NCBI RefSeq assembly: GCF_003076635.1
Contig: NZ_QDKG01000001.1
Span: 806,001 to 870,000, forward strand
From: Sphingobacterium corticibacter
GTDB lineage: Bacteria > Bacteroidota > Bacteroidia > Sphingobacteriales > Sphingobacteriaceae
Length of the DNA stretch: 64,000 nt
Direction of reading: 5' to 3'
The notes beneath the pieces were generated by a model, which saw only the letters and a list, made by a program, of their open reading frames with translations, was not told where the DNA came from and searched no databases. Numbering within the stretch: position 1 is the first letter of the stretch; each line of letters begins with the position of its first letter. The position numbers and the translations under genes were made by a program. Below, in pieces: positions 44,058-53,800 of the stretch.

Positions 44058-45344
44058 TTATACTTTGGGAAGTTTGTATCCATTTTCATAATTAGCGACC
44101 AGATAGTTATTTGCCGATTTGTCGGTAAAACTTCTTTTGGCTTTATCCCAATACAATTTTGTGCCGGTGCGGTAGGCGATATTTCCCATCTGCGAAAAGA
44201 TCGCAATGTTAGCGCCTGCTTCGATAGGAGCTTTCAAGATCGTGCGATCATTCCTGCGAATGGCATCTACGAAATTGACCATGTGTTTTTCCAACCCATT
44301 ATCCTTCGATTTTTGTAATGCAATCGCTTGCATTCTATCGCCTTCCGGAATCACTTCCCAGCCCTCGCGGTTCAATACTAAAGTTCCGTTATTACCAATG
44401 AATGACACACCATGATTTCTTGAGTAAGGTCCTAAGTCAATACCGTTAGCATGTTCCCACTGTATATTAAAATCATCAAATTCAAACACCGTAGTCAATG
44501 TATCCGGAGTTTCGGCCGCATCACTTGGGTAAGCAAACTTTCCACCAGAAGCCATGATGGACTTTGGATCTGCCGCCTTCATGCCGATCAAAGCATAATC
44601 CAGCATATGCACGCCCCAGTCGGTCATTAAGCCGCCGGCGTAATCCCAAAACCAACGAAATTCGAAATGAAAGCGATTTGGATTAAAAGGTCTTTTCTTA
44701 GCTGGTCCCAGCCATCGATCATAATGTACGCCTGTTGGTACGGCTTCATCTGGTTTTACAGGAATGCTTTTCATCCAACCCTGATATGCCCAAGCTTTTA
44801 CCAAACGAATCTTTCCTAATTTGCCCGAGTGCACAAAATCAATCGCGTCTGCAAAGTGTTGCTGACTGCGTTGCCACTGGCCAACCTGCACGATACTGTT
44901 GTGTTTCTGTGCTGCGGCCACCATGGCTTCACATTCCTTGATGGAGTTGCCAATCGGTTTTTCTACATACACATGTTTACCTGCATTCACAGCATCTACC
45001 ATCTGCAAACAATGCCAATGGTCTGGCGTTGCAATGATTACAGCATCCACTAGATCACCTTTTAGCAATTCCTGATGGTCGATGATTCTTTTAACCTTCG
45101 TGGTTTGTAATTTCTCTAACTCTGCGATTCGCTTGTCCAATATGCGCTCATCTACGTCGCACAATGCGGTGCACACCACATTAGGTACTTTCAGTAAGGC
45201 GGTTAAATTAGCCCAACCCATACCATTTACACCAATCAATCCAACCTTAATGGTTTGTTGGTTGTTGGCAAAGAGTCCCGTGTTCCACAGCGCTCCGGAA
45301 GCTGCCAAAAGGCCGGCATTTCGCAAAAAATCTTTTCTTTTCAT
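44058..45344 (-). CDS. Exported Gfo/Idh/MocA family oxidoreductase (paralogue B)
   Basis: A 428-aa oxidoreductase with a signal-like N-terminus (KRKDFLRNAGLLAASG), Rossmann motif KVGLIGVNGMG, TPDHWHCLQMVDAV, VEKPIGNS with the catalytic lysine, and DWGVHMLDYA. It aligns over its whole length with the gene at 22460, with long identical blocks around the active site, so the two are paralogues. It is transcribed with the downstream DUF1080 gene and is divergent from the FGE-like gene. Likely role: oxidation of a glycoside before DUF1080 cleavage. The glycan is unknown. Confidence 0.88.
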   Translation of the reverse strand: MKRKDFLRNAGLLAASGALWNTGLFANNQQTIKVGLIGVNGMGWANLTALLKVPNVVCTALCDVDERILDKRIAELEKLQTTKVKRIIDHQELLKGDLVDAVIIATPDHWHCLQMVDAVNAGKHVYVEKPIGNSIKECEAMVAAAQKHNSIVQVGQWQRSQQHFADAIDFVHSGKLGKIRLVKAWAYQGWMKSIPVKPDEAVPTGVHYDRWLGPAKKRPFNPNRFHFEFRWFWDYAGGLMTDWGVHMLDYALIGMKAADPKSIMASGGKFAYPSDAAETPDTLTTVFEFDDFNIQWEHANGIDLGPYSRNHGVSFIGNNGTLVLNREGWEVIPEGDRMQAIALQKSKDNGLEKHMVNFVDAIRRNDRTILKAPIEAGANIAIFSQMGNIAYRTGTKLYWDKAKRSFTDKSANNYLVANYENGYKLPKV

Positions 45345-45602
45345 AGGTTTATGATGTCATTACAGAGCAGTGTGCTCCGGTTTACTAATTGTTAGTTCCT
45401 CGAAGATAGTCAATTGTTTACTATTTATTCTTAATTATAGGTATTTCCAGCGTATTTGATGTTCGAAAAAGCCAAGTAGCGCCATTCGTAAAGATTTTGT
45501 TAGAATTGCCATAATAGAGGCTTCAAATGAAATGGCATCCCCGAATAATTTTAGAAGTGACAATTAATACCTATATTGGAATATCTATATCAACCTATTG
45601 AA
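45345..45602. other. Divergent intergenic region of the second 3-keto module
   Basis: This 258-nt gap separates the minus-strand Gfo/Idh/MocA-DUF1080 pair from the plus-strand FGE-like, Gfo/Idh/MocA and ApbE genes, so it should hold promoters for both. No perfect TAnnTTTG box, inverted repeat or small gene is visible. The closest is a weak box-like CGAAGATA near 45401. Confidence 0.4.
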
Positions 45603-46583
45603 ATGATTGCCAATATATTAAAACAGTCGTTGACGACAGTTAGTCTATTTACTCTTTTCTGTGCGCAAGCGCAAAATAATCACGAGCGATACGTACAGCA
45701 GCTAGAGGGTACTACCTTGCAATTTTCTATGGAAGCGATTCCTGGTGGACAATTTTTAATGGGGAGCAAGAGCGGAGGCGCGGCCGATGAACAACCTGCG
45801 CATCAAGTGCTTATTGCGCCTTTTTGGATGGGAACTTTTGAAGTGACATGGGATCTGTATGAACCGTTTTTATATAAAGATCTCGAAATAAGACACAATA
45901 ATCAAGAAAAGCTAGATCCGAAAGTGGATGCGGTAACGCGCCCAACCAAACCGTATTTGGATATGACTTTTGGAATGGGTAAGCAAGGGCATCCTGCTTT
46001 GGCTATGACGCATTACAATGCGATACAATTTTGCAAATGGCTGTATGTCCGTACGGGCGAATTTTATCGCTTACCGACTGAAGCGGAATGGGAATACGCT
46101 TGCAGAGCTGGTTCTAAAACCGCTTATCCTTTTGGGGAAGATGCTGCGAAATTAGACGAGCACGCTTGGTTTGCCTCAAACAGCAATGGAAAAACAGCTG
46201 CTGTCGGCAAAAAGAAGCCAAACGCTTGGGGCTTGTTTGACATGCTCGGTAACGTAGCCGAATGGACGTACGATCAGTACGATGCCGAATATTATCAGCA
46301 GTTTTCAGATGGCGTAGCAGACAATCCCGTGTTGATTCCGACCAAACTGTATCCGCATAGCGTACGTGGTGGTTCTTTTGACAGTGCTGCACCAGATTTG
46401 CGTTCGGCGGCACGTATGGCCTCCGATCCGATATGGAAACAACTTGATCCGCAAATTCCAAAATCCAATTGGTGGTTTCCAGAAGCACCTTTTGTCGGTA
46501 TGCGATTAGTACGACCGGTGAATAAACCATCGCATGAAGAAATTATGGCTTATTATGATAAAGCTCCTCTAAAAGACTTCTAA
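45603..46583 (+). CDS. FGE/SUMF1-fold exported protein lacking the catalytic cysteines
   Basis: A 326-aa protein with a signal peptide (to about 23, FCAQAQ) and a formylglycine-generating-enzyme fold. Visible are IPGGQFLMGSKSG, YRLPTEAEWEYACRAG, WGLFDMLGNVAEWTYD and SVRGGSFDSAAPDLRSAAR. Active FGEs carry two cysteines just after GGSF; here that stretch has none and is shorter, so sulfatase maturation is unlikely. No sulfatase gene is nearby. The ATG at 45603 is chosen over a TTG at 45576 because it starts the signal peptide. A Gfo/Idh/MocA gene follows 29 nt later, suggesting a joint role in sugar handling. Confidence 0.83.
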   Translation: MIANILKQSLTTVSLFTLFCAQAQNNHERYVQQLEGTTLQFSMEAIPGGQFLMGSKSGGAADEQPAHQVLIAPFWMGTFEVTWDLYEPFLYKDLEIRHNNQEKLDPKVDAVTRPTKPYLDMTFGMGKQGHPALAMTHYNAIQFCKWLYVRTGEFYRLPTEAEWEYACRAGSKTAYPFGEDAAKLDEHAWFASNSNGKTAAVGKKKPNAWGLFDMLGNVAEWTYDQYDAEYYQQFSDGVADNPVLIPTKLYPHSVRGGSFDSAAPDLRSAARMASDPIWKQLDPQIPKSNWWFPEAPFVGMRLVRPVNKPSHEEIMAYYDKAPLKDF

Positions 46584-46612
46584 CTATTTTCTATTATAAC
46601 AATAAATCTAAA

Positions 46613-47929
46613 ATGATGAATAACTTTAATCGACGTGATTTTATGAAAGCGGGCACCACCTTGGCCGCGACTACTTTTTTAGCGTCTACTAGTCTAGGGC
46701 GTATGTTCGTGGCTGGATCTGACGAAATCAAAATTGCCTTAGTTGGCTGTGGAGGGCGTGGAACGGGAGCCACATTTGATGCGTTTGCCTCAGGGCAAAA
46801 TATCAAATTAGTCGCCATGGCAGATGCATTCCAAGATAATTTAGATGCGACCTACAACACGCTCAAGGAGAAGTTTGGGGATAAGATTGATGTGCCCGAT
46901 AGCCGCAAATATGTGGGCTTTGAAGGTTACAAAGCAGCGATCAAAGATGCCGATGTCGTTTTGCTAGCGACGCCTCCAGGATTTCGTCCGATGCATTTCG
47001 AGGAGGCTGTGAAAGCTGGAAAGCATGTATTTATGGAAAAACCGGTAGCGGTAGATATCCCGGGGGTACACAAAGTATTGGCTGCCGCCGAAGAGGCAAA
47101 ACGTAAAAAGCTTAACGTCGTGGTAGGTCTGCAAAGACGCTATCAAACTAATTATAGAGAAGCCATCAAACGTATTCAAGATGGTGCTATTGGAGATATT
47201 CATTCGGGTCAAGTATATTGGAATAGTGGCGGTGTTTGGGTAAAACCACGCCAAGCTGGACAGTCGGAGATGGAATATCAGATGCGTAACTGGTATTATT
47301 TCAACTGGTTGTGTGGTGATCATATCGTCGAGCAACATGTACACAATATCGATATCGCCAACTGGGTAAAAGGAAAATATCCGGTTTCTATTCAAGGGAC
47401 AGGTAGCCGCGCACATCGTACGGACAAGCAATACGGAGAGATCTATGACAATTTTGCGGTAGAGCTTACGTATGATGATGGATCAGTGATCTATAGCCAA
47501 TGTCGTCATTTTGAAGGTATTTCGAATAGGGTGGATGAAACCTTTCAAGGAACCAAAGGTCGCGTTTATTTGTCAGCAGGCAATCAAGCCGTGCTTTGGG
47601 ACGCGCGCGGCAATGAAATATATCGTCACGATCCGAAAGGAAATCCGAATGCGTATCAGCAAGAACATAAGGAACTATTTGAAGCGATTGCCAACAATGA
47701 ATATAAGTTTGATAATGCCGAATATGGTGCTTACAGCACATTGACGGGTATTATTGGTCGCTTAGCTTGTTATACTGGTCAGGTGATTAAATGGGATCAG
47801 GCAATGGCTTCTACGATTGACTTATCGCCAGAAAAATATGCTTGGGATGCTAATCCAAAAGTGTTGCCAGATGCAAATGGGATCTACCAAGTCGCTGTTC
47901 CGGGGATCAACACCGAATTATACATTTAG
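46613..47929 (+). CDS. Tat-exported Gfo/Idh/MocA family oxidoreductase
   Basis: A 438-aa oxidoreductase with a twin-arginine leader (NRRDFMKAGTTLAATTF), Rossmann motif IALVGCGGRGTG, FMEKPVAVD with the catalytic lysine and a C-terminal WLCGDHIVEQHVHNID. The active-site region differs from the 22460/44058 type, so it represents a third subgroup here besides 25227. Export with a prebound nicotinamide cofactor fits the Tat signal. It follows the FGE-like gene and is 3 nt before the ApbE gene, so all three are probably one transcript. The substrate is unknown. Confidence 0.88.
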   Translation: MMNNFNRRDFMKAGTTLAATTFLASTSLGRMFVAGSDEIKIALVGCGGRGTGATFDAFASGQNIKLVAMADAFQDNLDATYNTLKEKFGDKIDVPDSRKYVGFEGYKAAIKDADVVLLATPPGFRPMHFEEAVKAGKHVFMEKPVAVDIPGVHKVLAAAEEAKRKKLNVVVGLQRRYQTNYREAIKRIQDGAIGDIHSGQVYWNSGGVWVKPRQAGQSEMEYQMRNWYYFNWLCGDHIVEQHVHNIDIANWVKGKYPVSIQGTGSRAHRTDKQYGEIYDNFAVELTYDDGSVIYSQCRHFEGISNRVDETFQGTKGRVYLSAGNQAVLWDARGNEIYRHDPKGNPNAYQQEHKELFEAIANNEYKFDNAEYGAYSTLTGIIGRLACYTGQVIKWDQAMASTIDLSPEKYAWDANPKVLPDANGIYQVAVPGINTELYI

Positions 47930-47932
47930 TAC

Positions 47933-48922
47933 ATGCGTCGAACGTTTTCGGCAGTCATGCTATTTTTTCTGGTCTTTTGCAGTGCTCAGGCACAGCAAAA
48001 GACCTTTTTTATAACAGGAAGAGCACAAGGAACCACCTATCAGATTCAATACCTTGCGGACAGGGAAGTGGTGCGTAAATCTTCCATAGATAGCGTGATG
48101 GGCGTGATTGACCAATCCATGTCACTGTACCAACCGCATTCTTTGATTAGCATGTTCAATCGGCAATACCATCATGAGTTGGAGATTGATACGCACATGG
48201 CGAATGTACTCCGCGAAGCTTTTCAGGTGTATGAAAAGTCCAATGGCCTATTCGATGTGACGGTGAAACCGCTCGTCGATTTATGGGGCTTTGGATCAGA
48301 GGGAGTGCAGCTATTTCCTCCGCAAGCCACAGTGGATAGTGTGCTTTCATTTGTGGGAATGGAAAAGATTTGGCTGGAAGGAAACCAATTGCACAAACGC
48401 GATCCTCGGACTGCCATTGATCTAAATGGTATTGCACAGGGGTATACGGTGGATGTGCTGTCCCAATGGCTGGACGAGCGGATTATAGATAGCTATTTAG
48501 TGGAAGTTGGAGGAGAAATCCGTACCAAGGGTCTAAAAGCCGAAGGAAAGAGCTATGAGATCGCGATCGAAAGGCCAGAAGGAGCACAATCCTCATCTTT
48601 CGTATTGCAGTTGACAGATCTTGCCGTGACAACGTCGGGCAATTACCGGAAGGTAGCGTACCACGAAGGAAAGAAAGTGCATCACCACATCGACCCGAAA
48701 AGTGGTTTTCCGCTGCAAAATATTGTGGTTAGTGCGACCATTATTGCGCCCACAGCAATGGAAGCAGATGCATACGATAATGTATTTATGGCCTTGTCAC
48801 CTCAAGCAGGAATTGCTTTAGCCAATCGGCTAGCGGGGATAGAAGTGTATATCATTTATGAAGGGCATGGTGCTTTCCACGAAGCATATTCCGACGGATT
48901 TCTGTCATTTGTGAAGCCATAA
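47933..48922 (+). CDS. Exported FAD:protein FMN transferase (ApbE-like)
   Basis: A 329-aa protein with a signal peptide (to about 21, CSAQAQ) and ApbE motifs GRAQGTTYQI, SNGLFDVTVKPLVDLWGFG, AIDLNGIAQGYTVD, HHIDPKSGFP and the C-terminal AMEADAYDNVFMAL with the metal aspartate. ApbE attaches FMN from FAD to a Ser/Thr of an extracytoplasmic target. The start is 3 nt after the Gfo/Idh/MocA stop. No FMN-binding-domain or Nqr/Rnf-type target is encoded in the window, so its partner is elsewhere or unrecognised. A terminator follows. Confidence 0.9.
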   Translation: MRRTFSAVMLFFLVFCSAQAQQKTFFITGRAQGTTYQIQYLADREVVRKSSIDSVMGVIDQSMSLYQPHSLISMFNRQYHHELEIDTHMANVLREAFQVYEKSNGLFDVTVKPLVDLWGFGSEGVQLFPPQATVDSVLSFVGMEKIWLEGNQLHKRDPRTAIDLNGIAQGYTVDVLSQWLDERIIDSYLVEVGGEIRTKGLKAEGKSYEIAIERPEGAQSSSFVLQLTDLAVTTSGNYRKVAYHEGKKVHHHIDPKSGFPLQNIVVSATIIAPTAMEADAYDNVFMALSPQAGIALANRLAGIEVYIIYEGHGAFHEAYSDGFLSFVKP

Positions 48923-48937
48923 AGCGAATGTTATGGT

Positions 48938-48985
48938 TATAAAAATAAGGCCTGAAAGATCACTCTTTCAGGCCTTATTTTTATA
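48938..48985. terminator. Bidirectional terminator between ApbE and SusD genes
   Basis: A perfect 21-bp inverted repeat (48938-48958 and 48965-48985) with core AAGGCCTGAAAG and a 6-nt loop. A-rich and T-rich ends allow function for both convergent genes. Confidence 0.92.
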
Positions 48986-48995
48986 GGATTACGGG

Positions 48996-50879
48996 CTATT
49001 CGTAGCCTGGATTCTGATCCAATTTGGTGTTTCGATTGATTTCATCACGATGAAATGGCATAAAATACATTTTATCATTCCATTGTCGGTTTTCGATTCC
49101 CGGTTCTAGTTCTACAGGTGTGTAGGTATAGTTATAATTATCTGTATTGTACTGATACGTGCGTACTTGCGCACCTGGCTTCAATGTGCCCACTACATTA
49201 ATCAGGCGAATTTTTGAGCCCGTGGTTTGCGGCGCTATCATCCACCGACGGGTGTCGAAGAAACGGTGCTCTTCAAAAGCTAACTCTACACGTCTTTCAT
49301 TGCGATAACGCGTACGCAGTTGCTCTCCCGACTCGGTGATAGCTGGCATTCCTGCTCTAAAGCGAATTTTATTAAGCCAATTTTTGGCTTCTGCCTCTTC
49401 TCCTAATTCAATACACGCTTCTACATAGTTCAGTACGGCTTCGGTGTATTTCAGTACTGGCCATGGAATGTATTGACGTGTATTTTGATCTACTACCGCT
49501 GGATCAGGATCTGTAAATTTCCGGAAGTAATAGCCGGTATAGGATCCATTCCAATCCTCAATGGGACTATTGCGCGTATCTAAGCCCTGATGTGTGGCAA
49601 CGCCGCCTGCCGCATTGATGATCTGATAGCGGCCTGTCTGGATTTGGTTAAACGGATCGCGACCTGCCACGTCAGCCGTGCGTGGTTTCCAATCGGCACC
49701 ATCATATAATATAGTAGCATAGAAACGCGGATCCCGATTCTGATATGGATTGGCTCTATGTACACCATTCTCCCAAGAAAATCGTGTTCCGTCGATCATT
49801 TCATAATCATCTACTAGGTTTTGGATCGGTGTGTTTCCTGCCCAGTTGTGGTAGCCATTAGGTCCATTGTTACGACCGATGTAATTTCCAGCTTCGTCCT
49901 TTAAGTCAATGAAATAGCGGCCTAGCAATATTTCTTGTGCGCCATCTGCTGATACGGCTTTACTACCGCCGCCTAGAGATAATACCATGTAGTTCTCTGT
50001 GCCCTCTTCCGCGGTAGCCGGTTCAGACAAATCCATTTGATAACCCAAGTTGGTCATCTGAACCACTTCGAAGGCGGCATCCTTTGCTTTCTGCCACCGC
50101 TCGGCACGGCTACCGCTGGTATAACCCAAAAACTGCGGTTCATCGTATCCTGCAATCGTTGTCGCCTTCGAGGAAGCAGTGGAGATGTCATGCAAATCGC
50201 TTGCAGCATATAACAATACGCGTGCTTTTAACGCCAGAGCAGCAACTTGCGTAGCACGGCCTTGTCCACCGCTAGTTCCAGCTAACAATTCTGCTGCACG
50301 ATCACAATCCGTGACAATAAAATTGACGCCCTCTTCGTATGAATTTCTGGTTGCGGTATAATCATCTTCACCCAGCTCGTAGACGCGGTCAATGAGCGGA
50401 ACTCCACCATAAAAACGCAACAACTGCTGATAGAAGTAAGCCCGCAAGAAATAAGCCTGACCCAACAAATTATTGGCTCTGCTATTGTCGGAGAACTTAG
50501 GTTCGATGAGATTTTCAATCGCGATATTACATGCCCGAATACGTCCATATAGTGGACCGTATCCATAAGCATCTTTGATCATACCTTGATCCGCCGAGTT
50601 GGAGCGTGATTCCGTAATGGTATTGATTCCACGGCCTGGATGCGTAAACATGGATTCGTCCGTTAAGGATGACTGCATCTCCTCGTCGAAACCACCCTGA
50701 CCTAGGCCATTGTAGATTTCAAATACAAATGCCTCTGCCAAAGCGGGATCACTCCAAGTCACTTCCTTAGGTACTTCCTCCAGCGGTTGCGTATTCACAA
50801 AGTCATCGTTACATGATACGAGTGATACGGCGAATAGGCAGGGGATGAGATAATTGTATAGTGTTTTTTTTGTTTTCAT
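48996..50879 (-). CDS. SusD/RagB family nutrient-binding outer-membrane lipoprotein
   Basis: A 627-aa surface lipoprotein (lipobox SLVSC) with the SusD TPR-type fold. Typical segments are FVFEIYNGLGQGGFDEE, GQAYFLRAYFYQQLLRFYGGVPLID, LKYTEAVLNYVEACIELGE and RNERRVELAFEEHRFFDTRRW. SusD proteins cap the SusC transporter and bind the glycan. It directly follows the SusC gene at 50890, so the two form one complex. ATG codons at 50888 and 50879 are both possible starts; the latter gives a conventional lipoprotein leader. The ligand cannot be read from the sequence. Confidence 0.93.
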   Translation of the reverse strand: MKTKKTLYNYLIPCLFAVSLVSCNDDFVNTQPLEEVPKEVTWSDPALAEAFVFEIYNGLGQGGFDEEMQSSLTDESMFTHPGRGINTITESRSNSADQGMIKDAYGYGPLYGRIRACNIAIENLIEPKFSDNSRANNLLGQAYFLRAYFYQQLLRFYGGVPLIDRVYELGEDDYTATRNSYEEGVNFIVTDCDRAAELLAGTSGGQGRATQVAALALKARVLLYAASDLHDISTASSKATTIAGYDEPQFLGYTSGSRAERWQKAKDAAFEVVQMTNLGYQMDLSEPATAEEGTENYMVLSLGGGSKAVSADGAQEILLGRYFIDLKDEAGNYIGRNNGPNGYHNWAGNTPIQNLVDDYEMIDGTRFSWENGVHRANPYQNRDPRFYATILYDGADWKPRTADVAGRDPFNQIQTGRYQIINAAGGVATHQGLDTRNSPIEDWNGSYTGYYFRKFTDPDPAVVDQNTRQYIPWPVLKYTEAVLNYVEACIELGEEAEAKNWLNKIRFRAGMPAITESGEQLRTRYRNERRVELAFEEHRFFDTRRWMIAPQTTGSKIRLINVVGTLKPGAQVRTYQYNTDNYNYTYTPVELEPGIENRQWNDKMYFMPFHRDEINRNTKLDQNPGYE

Positions 50880-50889
50880 GATTCGCATA

Positions 50890-53800
50890 TTAAAAGGTTA
50901 AGGCTGCGCCAAAATTGATGACGCGTGCTTGTGGATAATATTGCCCAGTTTGAGTGACAGATTCGGGATCGTAGGCTGTCATCTTACTAATGGTGAATAG
51001 ATTCAAGCCATTGGCATACAGCCTAAAGTTGTTTACACCCACCTTTTTGGTCCATTCAACCGGGAAGTTGTAGCCTATTTCTACATTTTTCAAGCGTAAG
51101 TAGTCGGTGCTTTCCAACCAATACGTATTGCCACTTGAGTAATACTGATCACTACGATCTGTAATGCGCGGATGCTCGCTACTCGGATTGTCTGGTGTCC
51201 AGCGGTTTTCATAAAATTGCAATAGGTAGTTTCCGATAGCGCCAGATTCTTCGGAACTCACCGGCAGCTCTGCGCCGGCAGCTCCCTGAAATAGAATCGA
51301 TAAGTCAAAGTTTTTATACTGCAAGCCGATATTCACACCACCCTGAAAGGTTGGGATATTACTTTTGTCTCTACGCACACGGTCATCGGGTGTGATTTTG
51401 CCATCGCCGTCGTAGTCAACGAATTTCATGTCTCCAGGACGTAAATTGTTGGTAATAGCGCTATAGTCTAATGTATTTGCAGCAATTTCTGCCTCGTTTC
51501 GAAATACACCATCGTGGATATAATACATGCCAGCATTGAGCATTCTTCCGGTCGTGCGTTGCCATTCGGGTGCGCCAGCGGCTTCATCCCAGAAAAGAAT
51601 CTTATTCTTGGCATAACCACCATTCACATTGATGTTGTACCGTAGTTCGCCAACGCTACCATTGTATCCGATGTTGAGATCAAAACCTCTGTTTTCCATT
51701 TTTCCGATATTCTCAGCAGGTAGTGTCATACCAGTGCTTTGTGGTACGGAAGCATTCCGTTGCCACAAAATACTACTCCGGCGATTGAGAAACATATCGA
51801 ATTCAAAGTTGACTTTTCCATTGAACAACTGACCATCCAAACCGACGTTGTAGTTATTGGCCACTTCCCATGTAATGAAGTTATTTGGTACGCGTGTTTC
51901 AAACAAGGATTTAACCAAATTGCCATCTACAATGTATGTTCCAAAACCGTAAGTAGAAAAATATTGGTACTCCTGCAATTCATCGTTATAGAATATATTG
52001 TCATTACCCATCTGACCATACGATCCGCGTAACTTTAAGGAATTGACAAAAGAAACATTGTCTTTCCAGAAGCTCTCTTCAGAGATGCGCCATGCGGCTA
52101 GTACACCGGGAAAAAAACCATATCGGCTAGCTTGTGGGAACATGTAGGAACCATCATACCGCCATAGAAATTCAGCAATATATTTTTCTTGATAATTATA
52201 GCCCAAACGACCAAAGTAGTTGAGTCGCGCGCGTTCCCAAGCACCGCCGCCGTTGTCCTTCTCTGCATCGCCTCCGGCAAACATTTGGTCAGTAGCAGCC
52301 GAAATGAAATAACGTCTAAAAGCCGTAAAATTATCATTACGGATAGTTTCACGATTCACACCGGCCATCAAGTTAAAGCTATGATCGCCAAAACTACGGT
52401 CATAATTAGCCATTGCGCCGAGCAAAACGTTGAGTTGATCTTCATTGCCCTGGCTTAACGCTGGATCTGGGCGCGGCCCTCGCAGACCGGGAACGAGCTG
52501 AGGCGTCACGCCGTCCGCTTCGTAATTTCCTTGCCAGCTGTACAAATACCATGGTGTTTCCCAGCGCTTGCTTTGCTGGATATATTTGTCGACTGATGCC
52601 GTACCGGTGAATTTAAGGCCGTCTACACCAGGTATTTTGATGTCGATTTGTCCGTTTGTCTGAAAATAATAACGTTTGCTGCGATCGTATCCCGTTTGGT
52701 CTGTAGTGATTACAACGGGGTTCTCGCCGTGTTCAATATCTGGTCCTGGTAATCCGTTTGGCCAAAATGCGGGTTGTGTTGGGTTGCCACGCATGAGCAT
52801 CCGAAAGATAGTGGCCGCACTTTTTGTCGGGAAATTACGATCCTCCTGTCTTCCTAATACGCCGACTTTTACACTTACATATTCATTTATTTCTCCTTCC
52901 AAGTTAATCCGCATATCATACTGGCTATAGTTGGTGGCCGAGTTTTTATAAAATGCGTCTTGGGTTTGGTAACCAACTGATGTGAGGTAACGAAAGTTTT
53001 CCGATCCACCACTCAATTGCACATTATGCTGCGATTGCGGTGTCCAATTTTTTAAGGTGGCGCCGTACCAGTCGGTGTTCGGATGAGTCCAAGGATTGGA
53101 TCCATCGCGAAACATCTGGAAGTCCTGCGGCGAAAAAGGCGCTGTAATAGTACTGCCGTTAGCTCTTTCGAAGATGCCCTGATTGCGAAAGGCGGTGTTT
53201 GCTGCAGACCATTCGCTCACCGGTAGTTTGAATATCTCCAATTCATTACGCATTTCTGCGTACTGAGCTGCGTCAGCTAGTTTAGGAACGTAGGTTGGTT
53301 GCGAAAATCCTTGATTAAAGGTGTAGGAGATAGTAGGCTTACCTTGTTTACCCTGTTTTGTCGTGACGAGGATAACACCATTTGCTGCGCGTGCACCATA
53401 GATGGCTGCTGCCGCATCTTTAAGGACAGAGATGTTGTCTATGTCAAGAGGATTCAGGCGTTCAAATCCACCTTGACGCGCTGGAATACCATCAATTACG
53501 ATAAGGGGCTCGGAGTTGCCGAAGGTGTTAGTACCACGGATCCGGATGTTTGATCCATCGTTCCCTGGTTCAGCGCTACTTTGTGTTGCGGTAATTCCTG
53601 CCATGCGACCGACCAGAGCATTGGAAACGTTCAACGTGGGCGACTTCGCCAAGTCAGCACTTTTTACAGTTGCTACCGAACCGGTGATGGTTTCTTTCTT
53701 TTGCGTGCCATATCCCACAACAACAACTTCTTCGAGATTGGAAAGATCGTCTTGCATAGAAATAGATAGGGATGTGCGCTGATTGACGGGCTCTTCTAGC

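Noticed and set aside
45603-46583. Sulfatase-modifying enzyme
   Set aside because: The catalytic cysteine pair is absent and no sulfatase is encoded in the window, so the specific name was not used.
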